Assembly: GCA_963575745.1 (NCBI GenBank)
Contig: CAUYUJ010015283.1
Span: forward strand, 797,410-861,409
DNA: 64,000 bases
From: Prorocentrum cordatum
Lineage: Eukaryota; Sar; Dinophyceae; Prorocentrales; Prorocentraceae
Direction of reading: 5' to 3'
Part shown: piece by piece, positions 24,301 to 36,289 of the stretch
Layout of the letters: every line of letters starts with the position of its first letter
Numbering within the stretch: the stretch's first letter is position 1
Notes under the pieces: model-generated
Seen by the model: the letters and a program-made list of their open reading frames with translations, nothing else
The model's database searches: none
Told to the model about the DNA's origin: nothing
Program-made: the position numbers and the translations under genes

Positions 24301-24600
24301 CACATGAGCGAATATTGGTAGGGTTGAAATCCCAGGAACTGCGTGCCCGCGCGATCTAGGATTGTCAGGACGCAACAGCCAAGTGGATTCGCGTGCCGTC
24401 AGGACGCAGCGGTCACGTAGACTCGCATCTGGGATTCTAAAATTCGCAGGCCCCCTTGTAGGGCCACGAGGCTGTAGGCCGAAGTGTGCTGCTCCCTGCA
24501 CCAACTGCAGTTTCAAGGCTCTAATGTGACAGTCCAGACTTCTGATTCCTTCTGTAAATGGTTTAAGTCCGCGCGAGGGGGGGAGCCCCAAACCGCCCGG
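24301..24600. repeat. Dispersed segment shared with 41960-42180
   Basis: GTAGGGCCACGAGGCTGTAGGCCGAAG..TGC (about 24458-24490) parallels GTGGGGCCACCAGGCTGTAGGGCGAAGGTTCGC (about 41972-42003), both followed by a CAGTTTC-type segment. No gene seen. Confidence 0.45.
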
Positions 24601-26998
24601 TTAACACCCTCGGATCGCGTGCTCGGAATTTCCAGGGGGGCGTGGGACACGTAACAATACATGATATTCGCGCCCCGTTACGCAGAGCTCGCGTCCCCGA
24701 GGCAACAAGCACTCGTAAATTATACAAGTTGTGCGTCTCCAAGGCAACACAACCTCAGAACTTACACACTATTCGCGTCTCCGAAGCCATACACATTTTT
24801 GCAAATTACGTCAGATTCGCATTGCCGAGGCCTAGAGTGCCCCAAAGCGCCCGAAGGTGGTCCCAAGACGGCCCCAGAGAGCACAAAAAGGCCCAAAAGC
24901 GCTCCAAGAGGCCTCCTAAGAGAGCCCCACGAGACCAAACTCGCGGATGTTACTCAGATGTGTGAAGGACGTTGGCCTGCTCGCATTTTCGGGTTTCCGA
25001 CGCTCCAAAACGGCTCAAGAAGCTCCCAATACCGCCCCAAGACAGCCCAAGACGCCTCCAAAAGGGCCCCAAGACGGCCCAAGAGGGCTCCAAGATAGCC
25101 CAAGAAGCGCTCCAAACGGCCCACGAGGGCCCCAAGACGGCACCAAGAGGGGCGCAAGCAGGCGGCCACGAACCGAGCAGTCGGTATTTGTGCCCCGAGA
25201 AGCCCCCAGGAGGCCCCAAAAGGCCGCCAAGAGGCCGCCAAGAGGCCCCAAGAGGCCCCAAGAGGCGCCCAAGACGCGCCCAAGGGGCCTCCAAGAGGCC
25301 CAAAAGATATCCCACGAGGCCCCAACCCCCAAGAAGCACCCACACCGCATCCGAGAGGCCCCCGAGAGGCCCCCAACGATACCCCAACACATATACAAGA
25401 GGCCCCAGACCCACAACCCAGGCACGGTGGCGGGATGGGCCGAATGCCGAATGCCACTAGGATCCGCCGCAGGGGTGCCTGGCGTGCCAAACTATTTCGG
25501 CGCGTCGGCCTGTCCCCCGAACTATTTCGGCGCGTCTGCCTTTTTTTCAAAAAAAGAGCTCCCCCTGGCGCGTCGGCCTGTCCCGCCGGCCACCCGAAAA
25601 TTCCCCAATCCCGGACAAAAATTCGCCAAGACGGCTCAAGATGGCCTCCAAGATGGCCACGTTGGCCCAAGATGGCTTCCAAGATGATCCAAGATGGGCT
25701 CCAAGTTCGCCCAAGATGGTCCAAGACGGACTCCAAAACGGCCCAAGAGAGTCCAAAATACCTCCAAGTTCGCCCAAGAAGCGTCCAAGACGGCCCAAGA
25801 CGGCCCAAGAGGTGCCCAAGAGGCCTCTAAGACGGCCCAAGTGGCCTCCGAGAGGTCCTCCAGGAGGGCCCGAAAAGGCCAGATTCATCGATTGTCCTCA
25901 GGTGTTTCAAGGCTTTTCGTGTTTGCTCCGCTTTCCGACGACCAAGATGGCCAAGAGGCCCCCAAGATCGCCCCCACAGCGCCCGAGAGGCCTCCAAGAT
26001 GGCCTCAGGACTGCCCAAGAGGCCCCCAAGTCGGCCCCAAGAGGGCACCAAGACGACCCAAGAGGCCTCCAAGACGCCCAAGATGGCCTCTAAGACGGCC
26101 CTGGAGCACCCCAAGAGGGCCCCAAGTCGGCCCAGAGGCCCCCCAAACGGCTTCCGACGGCGTCAGACGAGCCAGGGGCCCACCAAGATGGCCGAAGTTG
26201 GCTCGAAGCTGGCCCAAGACGGCCCAAGAAGCCTCCAAGAGGGCCTCCAGAAAGGCCAGAAAAGGCCAACAACATGTATTTGTCTTAGATGTTTTGAAGG
26301 ATTTTGACATGTGCTTCTTCTCGGCCATCCGAAAGCCCGATACGGCCCAATAGCCCCCACAGATCGCCCAACGATCGCCCAAGAGGCCTCCAAGATGGCC
26401 CCAGAACGAACGGCCCAAGAGGACCCAAAGATCGCCCCAAGAGGCCCCCAAGACGGCCCAGGAGGCTTTTAAAAGACGCCCAAGATGGCCTCCAAGACGG
26501 CCCTGGAGCATTCCAAGAGGGCCCCAAGTCGGCCCAGAGGGCCCCCCCAAACGGCTTCCGACGGAGTCGGACGGGCCAGGAGCCCACCAAGATGGCCGAA
26601 GATGGCCCTAAGATGGCCCAAGAGGCTTCCAAGATGGCCTCCCGGAAGGGCCGAAAAGGCCCAAATCCTTGATGTCCCATGAGTTCTTGAAGGGTTGTGG
26701 CATTCGCTTGTTTTTGTTCTGCCTTCCGACGGCCCGAGACGGCCCAAGTGCCCCCAAAGATCGCCCAAGAGGCCCACGACGGCTCCAAGAGGCCCCAAGA
26801 GGCCCCCAAGACGGCCCAAGAGGCCTCCAAAGCGCTCAAGATGGCCTCCAAGACGGCCCAAGAGCCTTCCAAGACGTCCTCCAAGAAGGCCCGAAAGGGT
26901 CAACATGGCCTCCAGACGGCCAAGATGACTTTCAAAATGCCCACGTGTTCCCCGAAGGCTTTCCAAACCGATTCGGGAATTACATGGTCCGATAGCTT
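24601..26998. repeat. CCAAGAGGCC-family compound element, copy 4 (four cores)
   Basis: Head: CCCCAAACCGCCCGGTTAACACC..GGATCGCGTGCTC, then ~45-bp units GCGTC(C/T)CC.AGGCAACA...AATTA.AC (24665-24830). The body has four cores at about 24985, 25890-25945, 26262-26345 and 26655-26740. Each core has an AGGCC-A-CAT-TTGAT-like start and TTTCCGAC..CC. An internal island (25475-25600) repeats AACTATTTCGGCGCGTC twice. Confidence 0.75.
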
Positions 26999-28270
26999 GG
27001 CAGGTCTGACCTCAACGTTCGGCCACATGGGCGCTTCCCAAAAGACAGGGGGCGGCGTTGATTCGCCGTAGGCGTCTTAGATAACGCCAATGTCTCAATC
27101 TGCGCTTAGATACGCCGAGGCAGCGCCAAGACGCACCGACGCGACTCTGATAGATCCCATTATAAAGGAGTGGCTGGCGGCAGGGGGCGAAGCCCTCACG
27201 GATAATTGCGGACATTGAGGGGAGCCCGAATCCTACCAAATATACGTACACGGTCAAAAAACATTGTTGATTGCGTCGTTCTGGCGAGGCATCCCCTTTT
27301 CTGGAATATGGTAGAATGGCATCCTTCCTTTCTTTGACTTATTGGGACGCTTGTAATTCAATGGGCCACATCCTGCAATGGACACAATCTGTAGTAAGGA
27401 CCTATGAAGTCGGAACTTGGACTGGAGGCAGGACTTATTGTACAATTGTTGATGCGTCTTGGGTTTGCACTGGTCCTCCTCCTCCTCCTCCCTCTCCTCC
27501 TCCTCCTCCTCCAAATCCTCCTCCTCCTCCTCCTCCTCCTCTTCCTCCTTCTCCAGGTCCTGCTCTTCCACCTTCCCCAAGGTCCAGGAGCAGATCCGTG
27601 GCCGTCGATGGTCATCGGCGTCCGTCGTCGCGGCCGTTCCAGGGAGCCTGCTGGGCCTCCTCCTAGACGCTGTACGCTTGCGGCCTTTGTCCTACGGGCG
27701 GTGCAGCCGTCGCTCCTCTTCCTTCCTCCTCATCCTCTTCTTCCTCCTCATCCGCCCGTCTCCTCCGCCTCTTCCGCCGCCTCCGCCTCTTCCTCTTGTT
27801 CCTCCTCCTCCTCCTCCTCCTCGTCCCAGGAGGGAGGAGGAGGAGGAGGAGGAGGAGGACGAGGAGGAAGAGGAGGGGAAGGAGGAGGAGGAGGAGGAGG
27901 GGGAGGATGAGGAGGAGAAGAGTGAAACAGGACGAGCCGATCATCCTCGAACTCTCGCGCCGCCCGCCGCGAAGGTCAAATCCCTGGCCCGAGCTGCGAC
28001 GCGCGAGGCGACCTCAGCTTTGCGTGGAGCGCCGGCGCGCACCTGAGGGCTCTTAGAAATGCTGCGGATGGCCTAGGAGCGCCCAAGGCTGCCCGAGGAG
28101 CACCCAGAAAAGCGCCCGAGGAGCTCCTGGGGAGCACTTGCCGCGGAACGCCTGGAGAGCGCCCAAGACGCGCCCAGAAGGCACGGGAGCTCCCGGAAGC
28201 TCGTCGGAGCGCTTGGAGCGCTTTTGAGCGCCTTGAAGCGCCTAGCAGCGCCTGGGAGGCCCAGCGCTCC
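26999..28270. other. No gene; (CTC)n/(GGA)n tracts and GAGCGCCC repeats
   Basis: 27165-27205 carries a dispersed motif GGCTGGCGGCAGGGGGCGAAGCCC, also at 42708 and 57300. (CTC)n lies at 27474-27550, CTC/GGA triplets at 27715-27912, and ~10-bp periodic GAGCGCCC/GAGCGC at 28075-28260. 27230-27460 is less GC-rich, looks single-copy and has no recognised gene. Confidence 0.5.
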
Positions 28271-29154
28271 TCCTCCCCGGAGACCCCAAGGATCGGATCC
28301 AGGATCGGGGGTGGACAGAACCCCATTTAGCAAGACACCCTTTAGTGAAAACGGCCCAGGCCTGGCGGTCGCAGGCCCGCAAGCATTGCCGCCGCAACAC
28401 CGTCTCGGAAGCTGAAGAAGGCAGTTTGCCAATCGACTTGGCGGGGTGGGGGCTCTATCAATCTCTGAGGAAGGGTTCGCAAAGCTGGCTGGGATCTCCC
28501 GAGGGTAGCTGTGGGACCGCCGAGGGATCCTTGGGATTTCCTCCATCGGGGCCCCTTCGGCGGCCCTTCCCTGGCCCAGGACGACCCACAGGGGGGGGAG
28601 GGGCGGGGCGGTGCTGCCGAATCCGTGCTGCACACAAAAACAAAAGAGGACGCGGTCAGCCTCCACTCGTCGGGCTGGCGACCCGCCGAACGCTCCTATC
28701 AACGGTCACTTGCGCCTAGTGTCGGTCGGAAGCGGCGCTCGCCCTCGGGGGGGAAGAGGGGGATGCCGGGAGGCCGGGAGGCTGGGAGGACGGGAAGTGA
28801 GGAGGGGGGAGGGGATGTTTTCTGACCGCTCTTGCACCCTCATCTACCTCCTACTTCTCATCCACTTCATCGTCGTCCTCGTCCTCGTCCTCGTCCTCCA
28901 TCTCCTCCCCCTCGTCATGGTATTCGTTCTCCTCGTCCTCATCGTTCTCATCGTTCTCATCCTAGTTTTCGTAATCGTCCTCGTCGTCATCGTCGACCTC
29001 AGATTTCATCCGTGCTTCGTAATGTACAACACATGCTTGTCGCACCCACAGACGGATCGGTCGGGCCGGCTGGGCTTTTCACCTGAGACGTCCTCATCAA
29101 GTGTTGTCGTGGAGCGTGTGATTTACAACAATTGCAATGATGCATGGGGGTCAT
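28271..29154. other. No gene recognised; (CTCGTC)n tract
   Basis: 28271-28830 has no repeat or domain that I recognise. 28850-29000 is CTC/GTC triplet repeat. Confidence 0.4.
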
Positions 29155-29830
29155 TTCCGACACGGAGCTCTCGCCCTAGCGCCGTGACTCAATTTTGCGG
29201 GAGCTAGCAGGATGGAGGGTGTTGGTTTTCAAGATGAAGCTCTCGCCTTAGCGCCGCGCGCATTCGTCTTAGATTATTCCAAAAGCTACAAGGATGGAGG
29301 AGGCTTGTACCCAACGTTGGAGCTCTCGCCTTAGCGCCATGCACAGCAGTTTGGAACGCTTGCAGTCAGTTCGAGGATGGAGCGAGCTTGTGTTCAACAT
29401 GTACCTCTCGCCTGAGCGTCGTGCAGATTCTTCTGAACAGTCTGCAACAGCTACAAGAATAGATGGCGGTGCCTTGTTTAAAAAAGAGCTCCAACCTTAG
29501 CAGCGCGCACTGTCGTCTGCAATACATGCAACAGTGATAAAGATGTTGGGGGCGTTTTCATCATGGAGCTCTCGCCTCAGCATCGCACACCTTCGTTGTA
29601 TCAGTCAACAGGAGCTACAAGGATCGATGGTGGCTCCTCGTCAAAGTGTAGGAAGGATCCTTGTCAAACAGGGGATCTCGCTTGAGGCTTTAGCACATGG
29701 GACATCTGCACGTTGGATGGCGATTCCTTTTCAAAACGGGACACCCCAGGACGCCTTGTTGAAATATAGAATCACGCCTAGAATGAAGCAAGGCAGTTCT
29801 CTGAAAAATGAGGCTCCCGGCTGAATAGCA
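29155..29830. repeat. ~75-bp tandem array, site 2
   Basis: About eight diverged units of GGAGCTCTCGCCTTAGCGCC..GC.CATTCGTCTT...CAACAGCTACAAGGATGGAGG. The best-conserved part is GGAGCTCTCGCCT (29171, 29234, 29319 and so on). Same unit as 24088-24300. Confidence 0.75.
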
Positions 29831-30302
29831 GGCACATTTGGCGCTGGCCTTCCAAGGAGGCGCTCCTTGGTAAGGAAGGCTTGAGGGGGCTCATGTGGAA
29901 AAGACCTTGCGACGGGGAGATTGTATTACGGAGTAGTCGAAACTGGGGGGCACAAGGCCGCTACTCCCCGAACCTCTCCAGGGGTGAGTTCTGCCTAGAA
30001 TTTCGAAGAGAATCCAGCCGTGGTATGCATCTGAGATTACGCGGGTCATCAAGCTCCTCGTCAGCCTCGTCATCCTCCGGAAGGTGGCGCCGGGAGGCGC
30101 GCTGAGCATCAGCAGCAGGGGCGCGATGAAGAGGTCGGCAACCGGGGGGCAAAGAGTCGACGCACACGAGGAAGACGAGGATCATTACAATAACGATGAA
30201 GACGACGACGACGGCGACGACGAACACGACGACGACGACCACAACGACGCCGTCGACGACGACGACGACAACGACAACGACGACGACGACGACGGCGATG
30301 AC

Positions 30303-30360
<58 letters not shown>

Positions 30361-30365
30361 AGGAC
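29831..30365. other. Short unique segment then (ACG)n array
   Basis: 29831-30180 has short open frames on both strands without a recognisable domain. 30183-30362 is a nearly pure ACG/GAC array. Confidence 0.6.
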
Positions 30366-30994
30366 GGGGGTCCTTGACACGCACGAAACCCTTCGAGCGC
30401 AAGACGCCAGCGAAGGGGCCCGTGATGTCGCCCAGGCTCGCGGGGGCGCGGGCGCCCGAGAAAGAGCGGGAGGGGAGGGAAAGGAGAGAGCGGGGGGAGG
30501 GGGAGGGAAGAAGCCCCCAGCGTCCGCTTCGTCCTCTGTTTCCTTTGCTCCTCCTGTTCCTGCTCCTCGAGGTGTAACCGCGACCCCGGCACCCGTCCCT
30601 CTTTAAGATGGGTGGTCACCGGGGTCAGGCGTGTGAGGGCGTCGTCGGAACTGTACACCCCCACGGTCTGCGGTTAACGGCCCCTGACCCAGACCGGGGG
30701 GGAGGAAGGTGAAAAAACAAAAGCGCACCTGCATGGGCGGCCCGGCAGGGTGAAGGAGGAGACGTGGACGGGGGACGGGGGGCGGTCGTCGTGTCGTGGC
30801 GCTGGTGCGGCTGCCGTCTCCTCCTCCACCACCTCCTCCTCCTCCTTTTCAGCCTCTACCTGTTCCTCCGCGCCCTCAGCTAGTTCTCCTCGTCCTCTTC
30901 CGTTTCCTCGGCGGAGCCTCTGAGCCTCGGGGAAGGAAGAAGCGGAAAAAGAAGCAGGAGGAGAAGCAAGAGGACAAAGGAGGAGGGAAGACTA

Positions 30995-31026
<32 letters not shown>

Positions 31027-31230
31027 GAGGAGGAGGAGGAGGAGGAGGAGGAGCAGGAGCAGGAGGAGGAGGAGGAGGAAGAGGAGGAGAGGAGGAGTCA
31101 GAGGAACAGGAGTAGGAAGAGGAAGACGACGACGACGACGACGACGCCGTCGCCGTCGCCAGTGCGAGCTCTCGCGCCCGCCAGGGCACGGAGCGCGCCA
31201 GGGAGGCACCGGCGCAGACCTCCGTCTTGA
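30366..31230. repeat. Unique sequence with (GGA)n and (ACG)n tracts
   Basis: (GGA)n at 31003-31095 and (ACG)n at 31124-31146. 30366-30990 has no recognised gene. Confidence 0.7.
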
Positions 31231-31990
31231 AGATCGGCACTCGGGACTAGGAAACCCCAGGGCTGCCAGGGCCTCTGGGAGTCTTGAATAAGAGTAGGGG
31301 AAATATCCAGCGGGAGCGTCGTTGTTTGCAGGGGGGGCCGTCTGCGGCGCCGAGGCGGGAGCGCCGATCCTGAGTAAAAAAAACAACGAAATATCGAGCG
31401 GGAATGCTGGGTTTGTTGGAAAGCCGGTTTTCGGCGGCGAACAAGAGCCCGGGTCCGGAGTAGGAAAAGTCCTACTCCCACTCGATACGTCCTCCGTAGG
31501 AGGACTTATTGAACGGGAGCATTCTTGTTGGACCCCCAAACTCCTGAACGCGAGCCTAATCTTCAAAGGACAAGCAGTCAGCGCCGAGGCGAGAGCGCCA
31601 GTGCGGATGTAGGGATGTAGGGTGTCCCACAGCGTTCAACATGGACTGGAGAAGCTTCAGGGCCTCTTGGAATCTTGATTAAAAACCGGAAAAATATCGA
31701 ACACGAGCGTCGTTGTTTGCAGGGGGCTGCTTGCGGCGCCGAGGCGGGAAGGCTGGTCCCGAGTTACTAGAAACATCGAGCGAGTTGTTGGAAAGCCAGC
31801 TTTCGGCGGCGAGCAAGAGCCCTGGCCCCGACTAGAAAAGGAACGTATCGAGCGGGAACGTTGTTGTTGTTGGTGGGGGGCTGGTGCGGGCGCACCCCAC
31901 GAAACGCCTGAGCGTGAGCTTTGACGTCAAGGGAAATGCAGCCAGCGCCGCGGCTAGATCGCCATGGCGCCTGTAGGGGGTCCACCATTA
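31231..31990. repeat. ~390-bp direct duplication
   Basis: 31262-31480 and 31657-31835 are colinear. Shared blocks: CAGGGCCTCT.GGA.TCTTGA.TAA, ATATC.A.C..GAGCGTCGTTGTTTGCAGGGGG, GCGGCGCCGAGGCGGGA, TTGTTGGAAAGCC.G.TTTCGGCGGCGA.CAAGAGCC. No gene. Confidence 0.7.
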
Positions 31991-32013
31991 GTAACTATTG
32001 CGTAATTGAAACA

Positions 32014-32760
32014 CAATGACAACAACAGAAACAGCAGCAACAGACAACCATAATTTGAAGACTGTTCATTCTTATTTGCGTGCGTGCCACTCAACACGTA
32101 TAGCCCAGGACCATCGATACCCGCCCTCTGCGTCTACGATCGTACTCATTTGGGGTATAAATTTCTTATCTGCAACGTGTATTTCATGCAGTCCCGACTG
32201 CAGTGTAAGAGACGACGGAAGGAATAACGGGAAAAGGGTGGGAGAGGAGGATGCAGCACGAAATCGGGAGAAAGAGAGAGAGAGAGAGTAGCAGGAGGGG
32301 GACTAACAGAAAACACGTGGCAGAACCAGACGGGCAGATCGGGCGGGTAGACCCTGACGGGCGGGTCGGGGAAGCTGGCCCAAGCGGCCGGGTCGAGCAG
32401 GCGGGGTGCTGAAGCGTGAATCATGCGTGAATCGCGAGTCTCGAGCGATAGCGCGATTCCCAAGTAAATCGTGCGATAGGCCAAAGCGAGAGCGTGATTT
32501 CTTAGCGTCGAGGGCGCAGCGTCTGAATAAATTGCAAGGAAATCCCACGCGAGAGCGCGATTCCATAATAACTTGTGACGAAGTCCCGCGCGAGAGCGCG
32601 ATTTGGGAATACATTGTGAGGAAATATATGGCGGGAGCCGTTGTTGTAGTTCGGGGGCCAACAACGCAGTTTGACCCGAGTGACTTTCCCTGGTAAAAGA
32701 ACAGGGTGCGAGCCCTGGGGGGAGCATTTCAATTTAAATTACCGTGCGACGCACCCAACC
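32014..32760. repeat. Dispersed element B, copy 1
   Basis: Order of modules: CAA-rich start; GACTGTTC.TTCTTATCTGC; CCGCCCTC..CGTC..CGATCGTAC; CAACGTGTATTTC.TGCAG; CAGACGGGCAGATCGGGCGG; then ~42-bp units with GCGAGAGCGCGATTC (32480-32640). It finishes GGGAGCCGTTGTTGTAG..GGGGGCCAACAACGCAGTTTGA..GACTTTCCCTGGTAAAA..CAGGGTGCGAGCCC. Further copies at 40150, 42690, 43200 and 44140. Confidence 0.7.
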
Positions 32761-32965
32761 CATGCGCATCAAGTGGCAAGAAGAGTAGGCCAACATCAGC
32801 AGGAACAGCGACATAGTAGACGCGGTGAACTGCTGCGCACATTACATGGGATGCGCATGTGTCGCACGACACACAGGACGACGATCGAAAGGACGAGGAT
32901 TGAGGCCCCAGGCTCGAAGAATAACGGTGACAGAAACGATGGGCAGGAGAAGGATGGAATGGGGG
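32761..32965. other. Spacer between element B and the 100-bp satellite
   Basis: No feature recognised. Confidence 0.4.
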
Positions 32966-33375
32966 GTAATCTGAATCTGCGTATGACGTCACTCGGCTGG
33001 GCCCCCCAGCAGCCCTCGAAAGTGGCGACAATTTCGCAGATCGCAGCCACCCAGGGATGGCGAGGTTTAGTCTGAATCCGCGTATGACGCCACTCCGCTG
33101 TGCCCCCCAGCAGCCCTCGAAAGTGGCGACAGTTTCGCAGATCGCCCCCCCCCCAGGGATGGCGGGCGAGGTCGAATCTCAATCTGCGTATGACGTCACT
33201 CCGCTGGGCCCCCCAGCAGCCCTCGAAATTGGTGACCATTCGCAGATCGCAGTCCCCCAGGGACGACGAGGTCGAATCTGAAGCTGCGTATGACGTCACT
33301 CCGCTGGGCCCCCCAGCGGCCCTCGAAAGTGGCGACAGTGTCGCAGATCGCAGCCCCCCAGGGATGCAGGCAGGC
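32966..33375. repeat. ~100-bp satellite, left part of an interrupted array
   Basis: Four units of CTGCGTATGACGTCACTCCGCTGG, GGCCCCCCAGCAGCCCTCGAAAGTGGCGACA and TTTCGCAGATCGCAGCCCCCCAGGGATGGCGAGGT. Period measured from the GACGTC positions 32985, 33086, 33192 and 33292. It breaks off at 33366 (AGGGATG|CAGG) where LINE 2 begins, and resumes in the same orientation at about 37238. Confidence 0.9.
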
Positions 33376-33402
33376 TGAGCCGAGCATCCGGAAGGACGAG
33401 TG

Positions 33403-35987
33403 GGCAGAAGAGCGCACGATTGGCAGCTCTTCGTGGAAATCTAAAATACACCCGCTCGACTGTGAAGCAGAAAAACGGGTTGCGCATCATGGCTGTGAAG
33501 CAGGAGACAAAAGAGGAGCGGGACACCGAAGTCGCCCACTGTTGTCGCGGGCGCCCTCGTTTCCGGCGGCGGGCCCAGTTTTCGGGAATGCCGTCCGCAT
33601 CGCACAAGGTGTCTTTGATCAGGGATGGGTCTGGGGAGCTGGCGATTCGACTGTACAGAACTATCTGGCGTTCCTTCAGAATCCCAGATAACAGTGTCGA
33701 CGACGCTCGCTGCAACGCGTCGCTGTTGCGAACACGAGAAACAAAAGAGTGGGGAATACCCCGCATACGCCGCAGGCATTTGCAGTGGAAACTGTCCAAT
33801 CTCGACCTGTCTGCTTTTAAGAGCCATACAGAGTCCAAGGAGTACATGAGCTTGCTGAGCGCGCAACTTGAATATATTATGCGTTTACGTCGTTTCCCGA
33901 TTGACGCGTGCGCCCAGATCCGGTCCAGCAGCTTGAAAGTTTTAGTCGCTTCCCCCAATCGCCGGGTCACCTCGGTCGTCGCTTTCCCGTCGCAAGTGAT
34001 AGGCCCGCCAAGATAGACGGCTTCGCGGACTGACTCGGCACGCCAGTCGGCCTGGAAATCCTGCTGTCTGTTGAGATATTAATTTGAACTGTTTTCTCCC
34101 AGCTTAACTCCAGTCCGTACTTCTCTCCCTCAGCAACGATTGCCGCCAGCAGGCCGTTCAAATTTTCAGCGTGTCGTGAAAGAAGCAACGTGTCATCAGC
34201 GTAGAGGATATCGCGCGTCACTATAAATGTCGGCTCTGCTTGGAGATCAACAGTGCGAAATACATGATGCAGCATCACATCTTGAACGATGATAAATAAG
34301 TAAGGTGTCAGGGGGCAACCTTGCGCAATCCCAGCGTGCTGTGTTCTTTCAGATGACGTACCTGCGTGGTCCAGGATGGTGAAATGTCTTGCTGCGTAAA
34401 TGGACCGTATGAGTTGAACCATGCAGGGGGGGGCACCGAAGCGGAGGAGTGCGTCACACATGCAATCCGGCTTAATCCTGTCAAATGCTTTGGCCCAATC
34501 AAGCATGAGTAGAGAAAGCCCCCCGTCGTTGTCCAAGTGAGCCGCATCGATGATACGCCTCACTAACATAAGCGCGTCGCTGGTTCCTTTCCCAGGTCTG
34601 AACCCATACTGAGATTGTCGTAATCGAAGCTCTGCTCCCCCCTGAACGAGGCGTCGGTGTAGAAGTGCAGCTAGGATTTTGTTCCCAACCGGCAACAAAG
34701 AGATAGGCATGCAACTTGCGGGTAGAGCCACACTTCCGTTTTTGAACAAGGGCACGACATTCGAACGTCTCCAAATTTCTGGAATTGACTTTTGTTCCCA
34801 GCATTTCCGAACCATGTCCAACAATATGCCGCAAGCAATAGAATCTGAGCCCAAGATTTTCCAAAACTCTGGCGGGATATCGTCGGGGCCGGCTGCCTTC
34901 CCTTTCTTGAGCTTTCGCAGTACTGCCTTCAGTTCATGGTTGGTGAAAAGAGACGTGTCGACAGGAAACGCATTGCCCAGTGGTGTATTATGTTCTGGAC
35001 GTGTGTCCCCACATTTGTACTCCCAGTGCACGTTCTCAAAATAGTCCGCTATGACATCTGCTCGTTCTTCCGTGTCGGCTGGAGTGCCATCGGGGCGCTG
35101 TATAGTGGCATGTTGTGTTTGCAGGTGTCGAACAGCATTCTAACGACCATTCATAGTAAAATCGTGTAGCCATACTTCTCGGTCGTTCTTGCCAAATTGT
35201 CGGATCAGTCTGCGAAGTCGTTTCTCATTGTCGTGATCCCCAGCCCGTCGAAAAGCACTGCGTTCGACAATCAAGTCAAGTGTACCCTGGTTCGTCCACG
35301 GGCGTCTCGCTGACGATCTCGATACCGGCAAGACGGCTGCAGCCTCAGCAAAAGCATGTTGTAGATCGGCCGCTGCGGTGTCCAAGTTGTTTGTGGCCTT
35401 CGATTGAAGCATCGCGTTGACGAATGCTTTCGAAAAACTGCGTTGTGCTCCCAGGTCGCCCAAAACTTGTGTATCCACTCTCTGCTTCGGTTGCTTTTGT
35501 TGCGTCTCGAACTCGATGTGTACGTCCGCAATCAGAAGGGAATGTCGACTATTTAATGCGTCAGCGCGGCTGCTCCAGCAATCCGTGATGGTGTCAACCA
35601 TTGTCTGATGGCATAATACATGATCAATATGAAAAAAACGTCGACGACGTAATATTATTGTCCGCTGGGTTGACTCCCAAGTTCCCGCACGCGACTTTCA
35701 TCGAATCGGGGCGGTCGAAGAATGTGTTCGCGATGGCGAGGTCGTAAGCCACGCAAGTTTCCAAAAGCAACTGCCGGTTAGATAGCTGCGCATTGGCATT
35801 CCCACTGTGTCGTTCATCGTGATTGGGGTTCCCATGGAGGTGTTTGAACACATGAGGCCCGATCATATCCTCCTCTCCCGGCCCCCGGCGCAGAAGTTGC
35901 GCGTTGAAGTCCCCGAAGACCATGGTCGTACTGTGCGCGGTCGTAGCCCGAATAAGGTCTTGTAGTTCGTAGTGGATGTTGGTGGGT
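33403..35987 (-). pseudogene. LINE 2 endonuclease (C-terminal half) and reverse transcriptase, broken
   Basis: Reading leftwards: NIHYELQDLIRATTAHS and VFGDFNAQL (endonuclease), HIDHVLCHQ and a LLIADV segment. RT follows with LKKGKAAGPDDIPPEFW, MLDWAKAFDRI (motif A), AQGCPLTPYLF (motif B) and LYADDTLLL (motif C). The C-terminal segment includes GRPRQQW. Disabling changes: a frameshift at about 35640-35660, a TAG at about 35139 after TMNGR, and a frameshift at about 34060-34080 before YLGGPITCDG. A copy this damaged cannot move on its own. Confidence 0.85.
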
Positions 35988-35989
35988 TA

Positions 35990-36184
35990 TTGGCCTTAAC
36001 GGTGAATGTGCAGGACATGCCAATTGAAAAAGTATGGGAAAAAGATTGGTTGTCCTGGGGCGATTTGCAGAACCACGGACAAATCGCCGAGCTGACGGCG
36101 AGGTGCGATGGGATCCTTCATAGAGCAGCTCAGGGGATGAAAGGCGGAGCAAAAGGAAACTCTAAAGGATCAGCGCCCCATTAG
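35990..36184 (+). pseudogene. LINE 2 inverted segment: tail of ORF1
   Basis: Open segment ending MPIEKVWEKDWLSWGDLQ, then GGAKGNSKGSAPH and TAG at 36182-36184. Position just before ORF2 suggests the C-terminus of ORF1. No domain recognised; the call rests on context. Confidence 0.4.
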
Positions 36185-36289
36185 GGCGCGCGGCAGGCAC
36201 TGGTCACGCTTATCGCTTCACGGACCTGTCCGTCCAGTGCCGGTGCCGATTTCGACGACAACAATGGACCTCGAAAAAACGACGCTGCC

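Noticed and set aside
24947-26966. Long Pro/Arg/Lys-rich (plus) and Trp/Gly/Leu-rich (minus) frames
   Set aside because: Translations of CCAAGAGGCC units; no non-repeat domain and all six family copies behave alike.
29961-30160. Minus-strand frame with a mixed composition (DDEADEELDDP..)
   Set aside because: Short, open in two frames at once, no splice support and no recognisable family.
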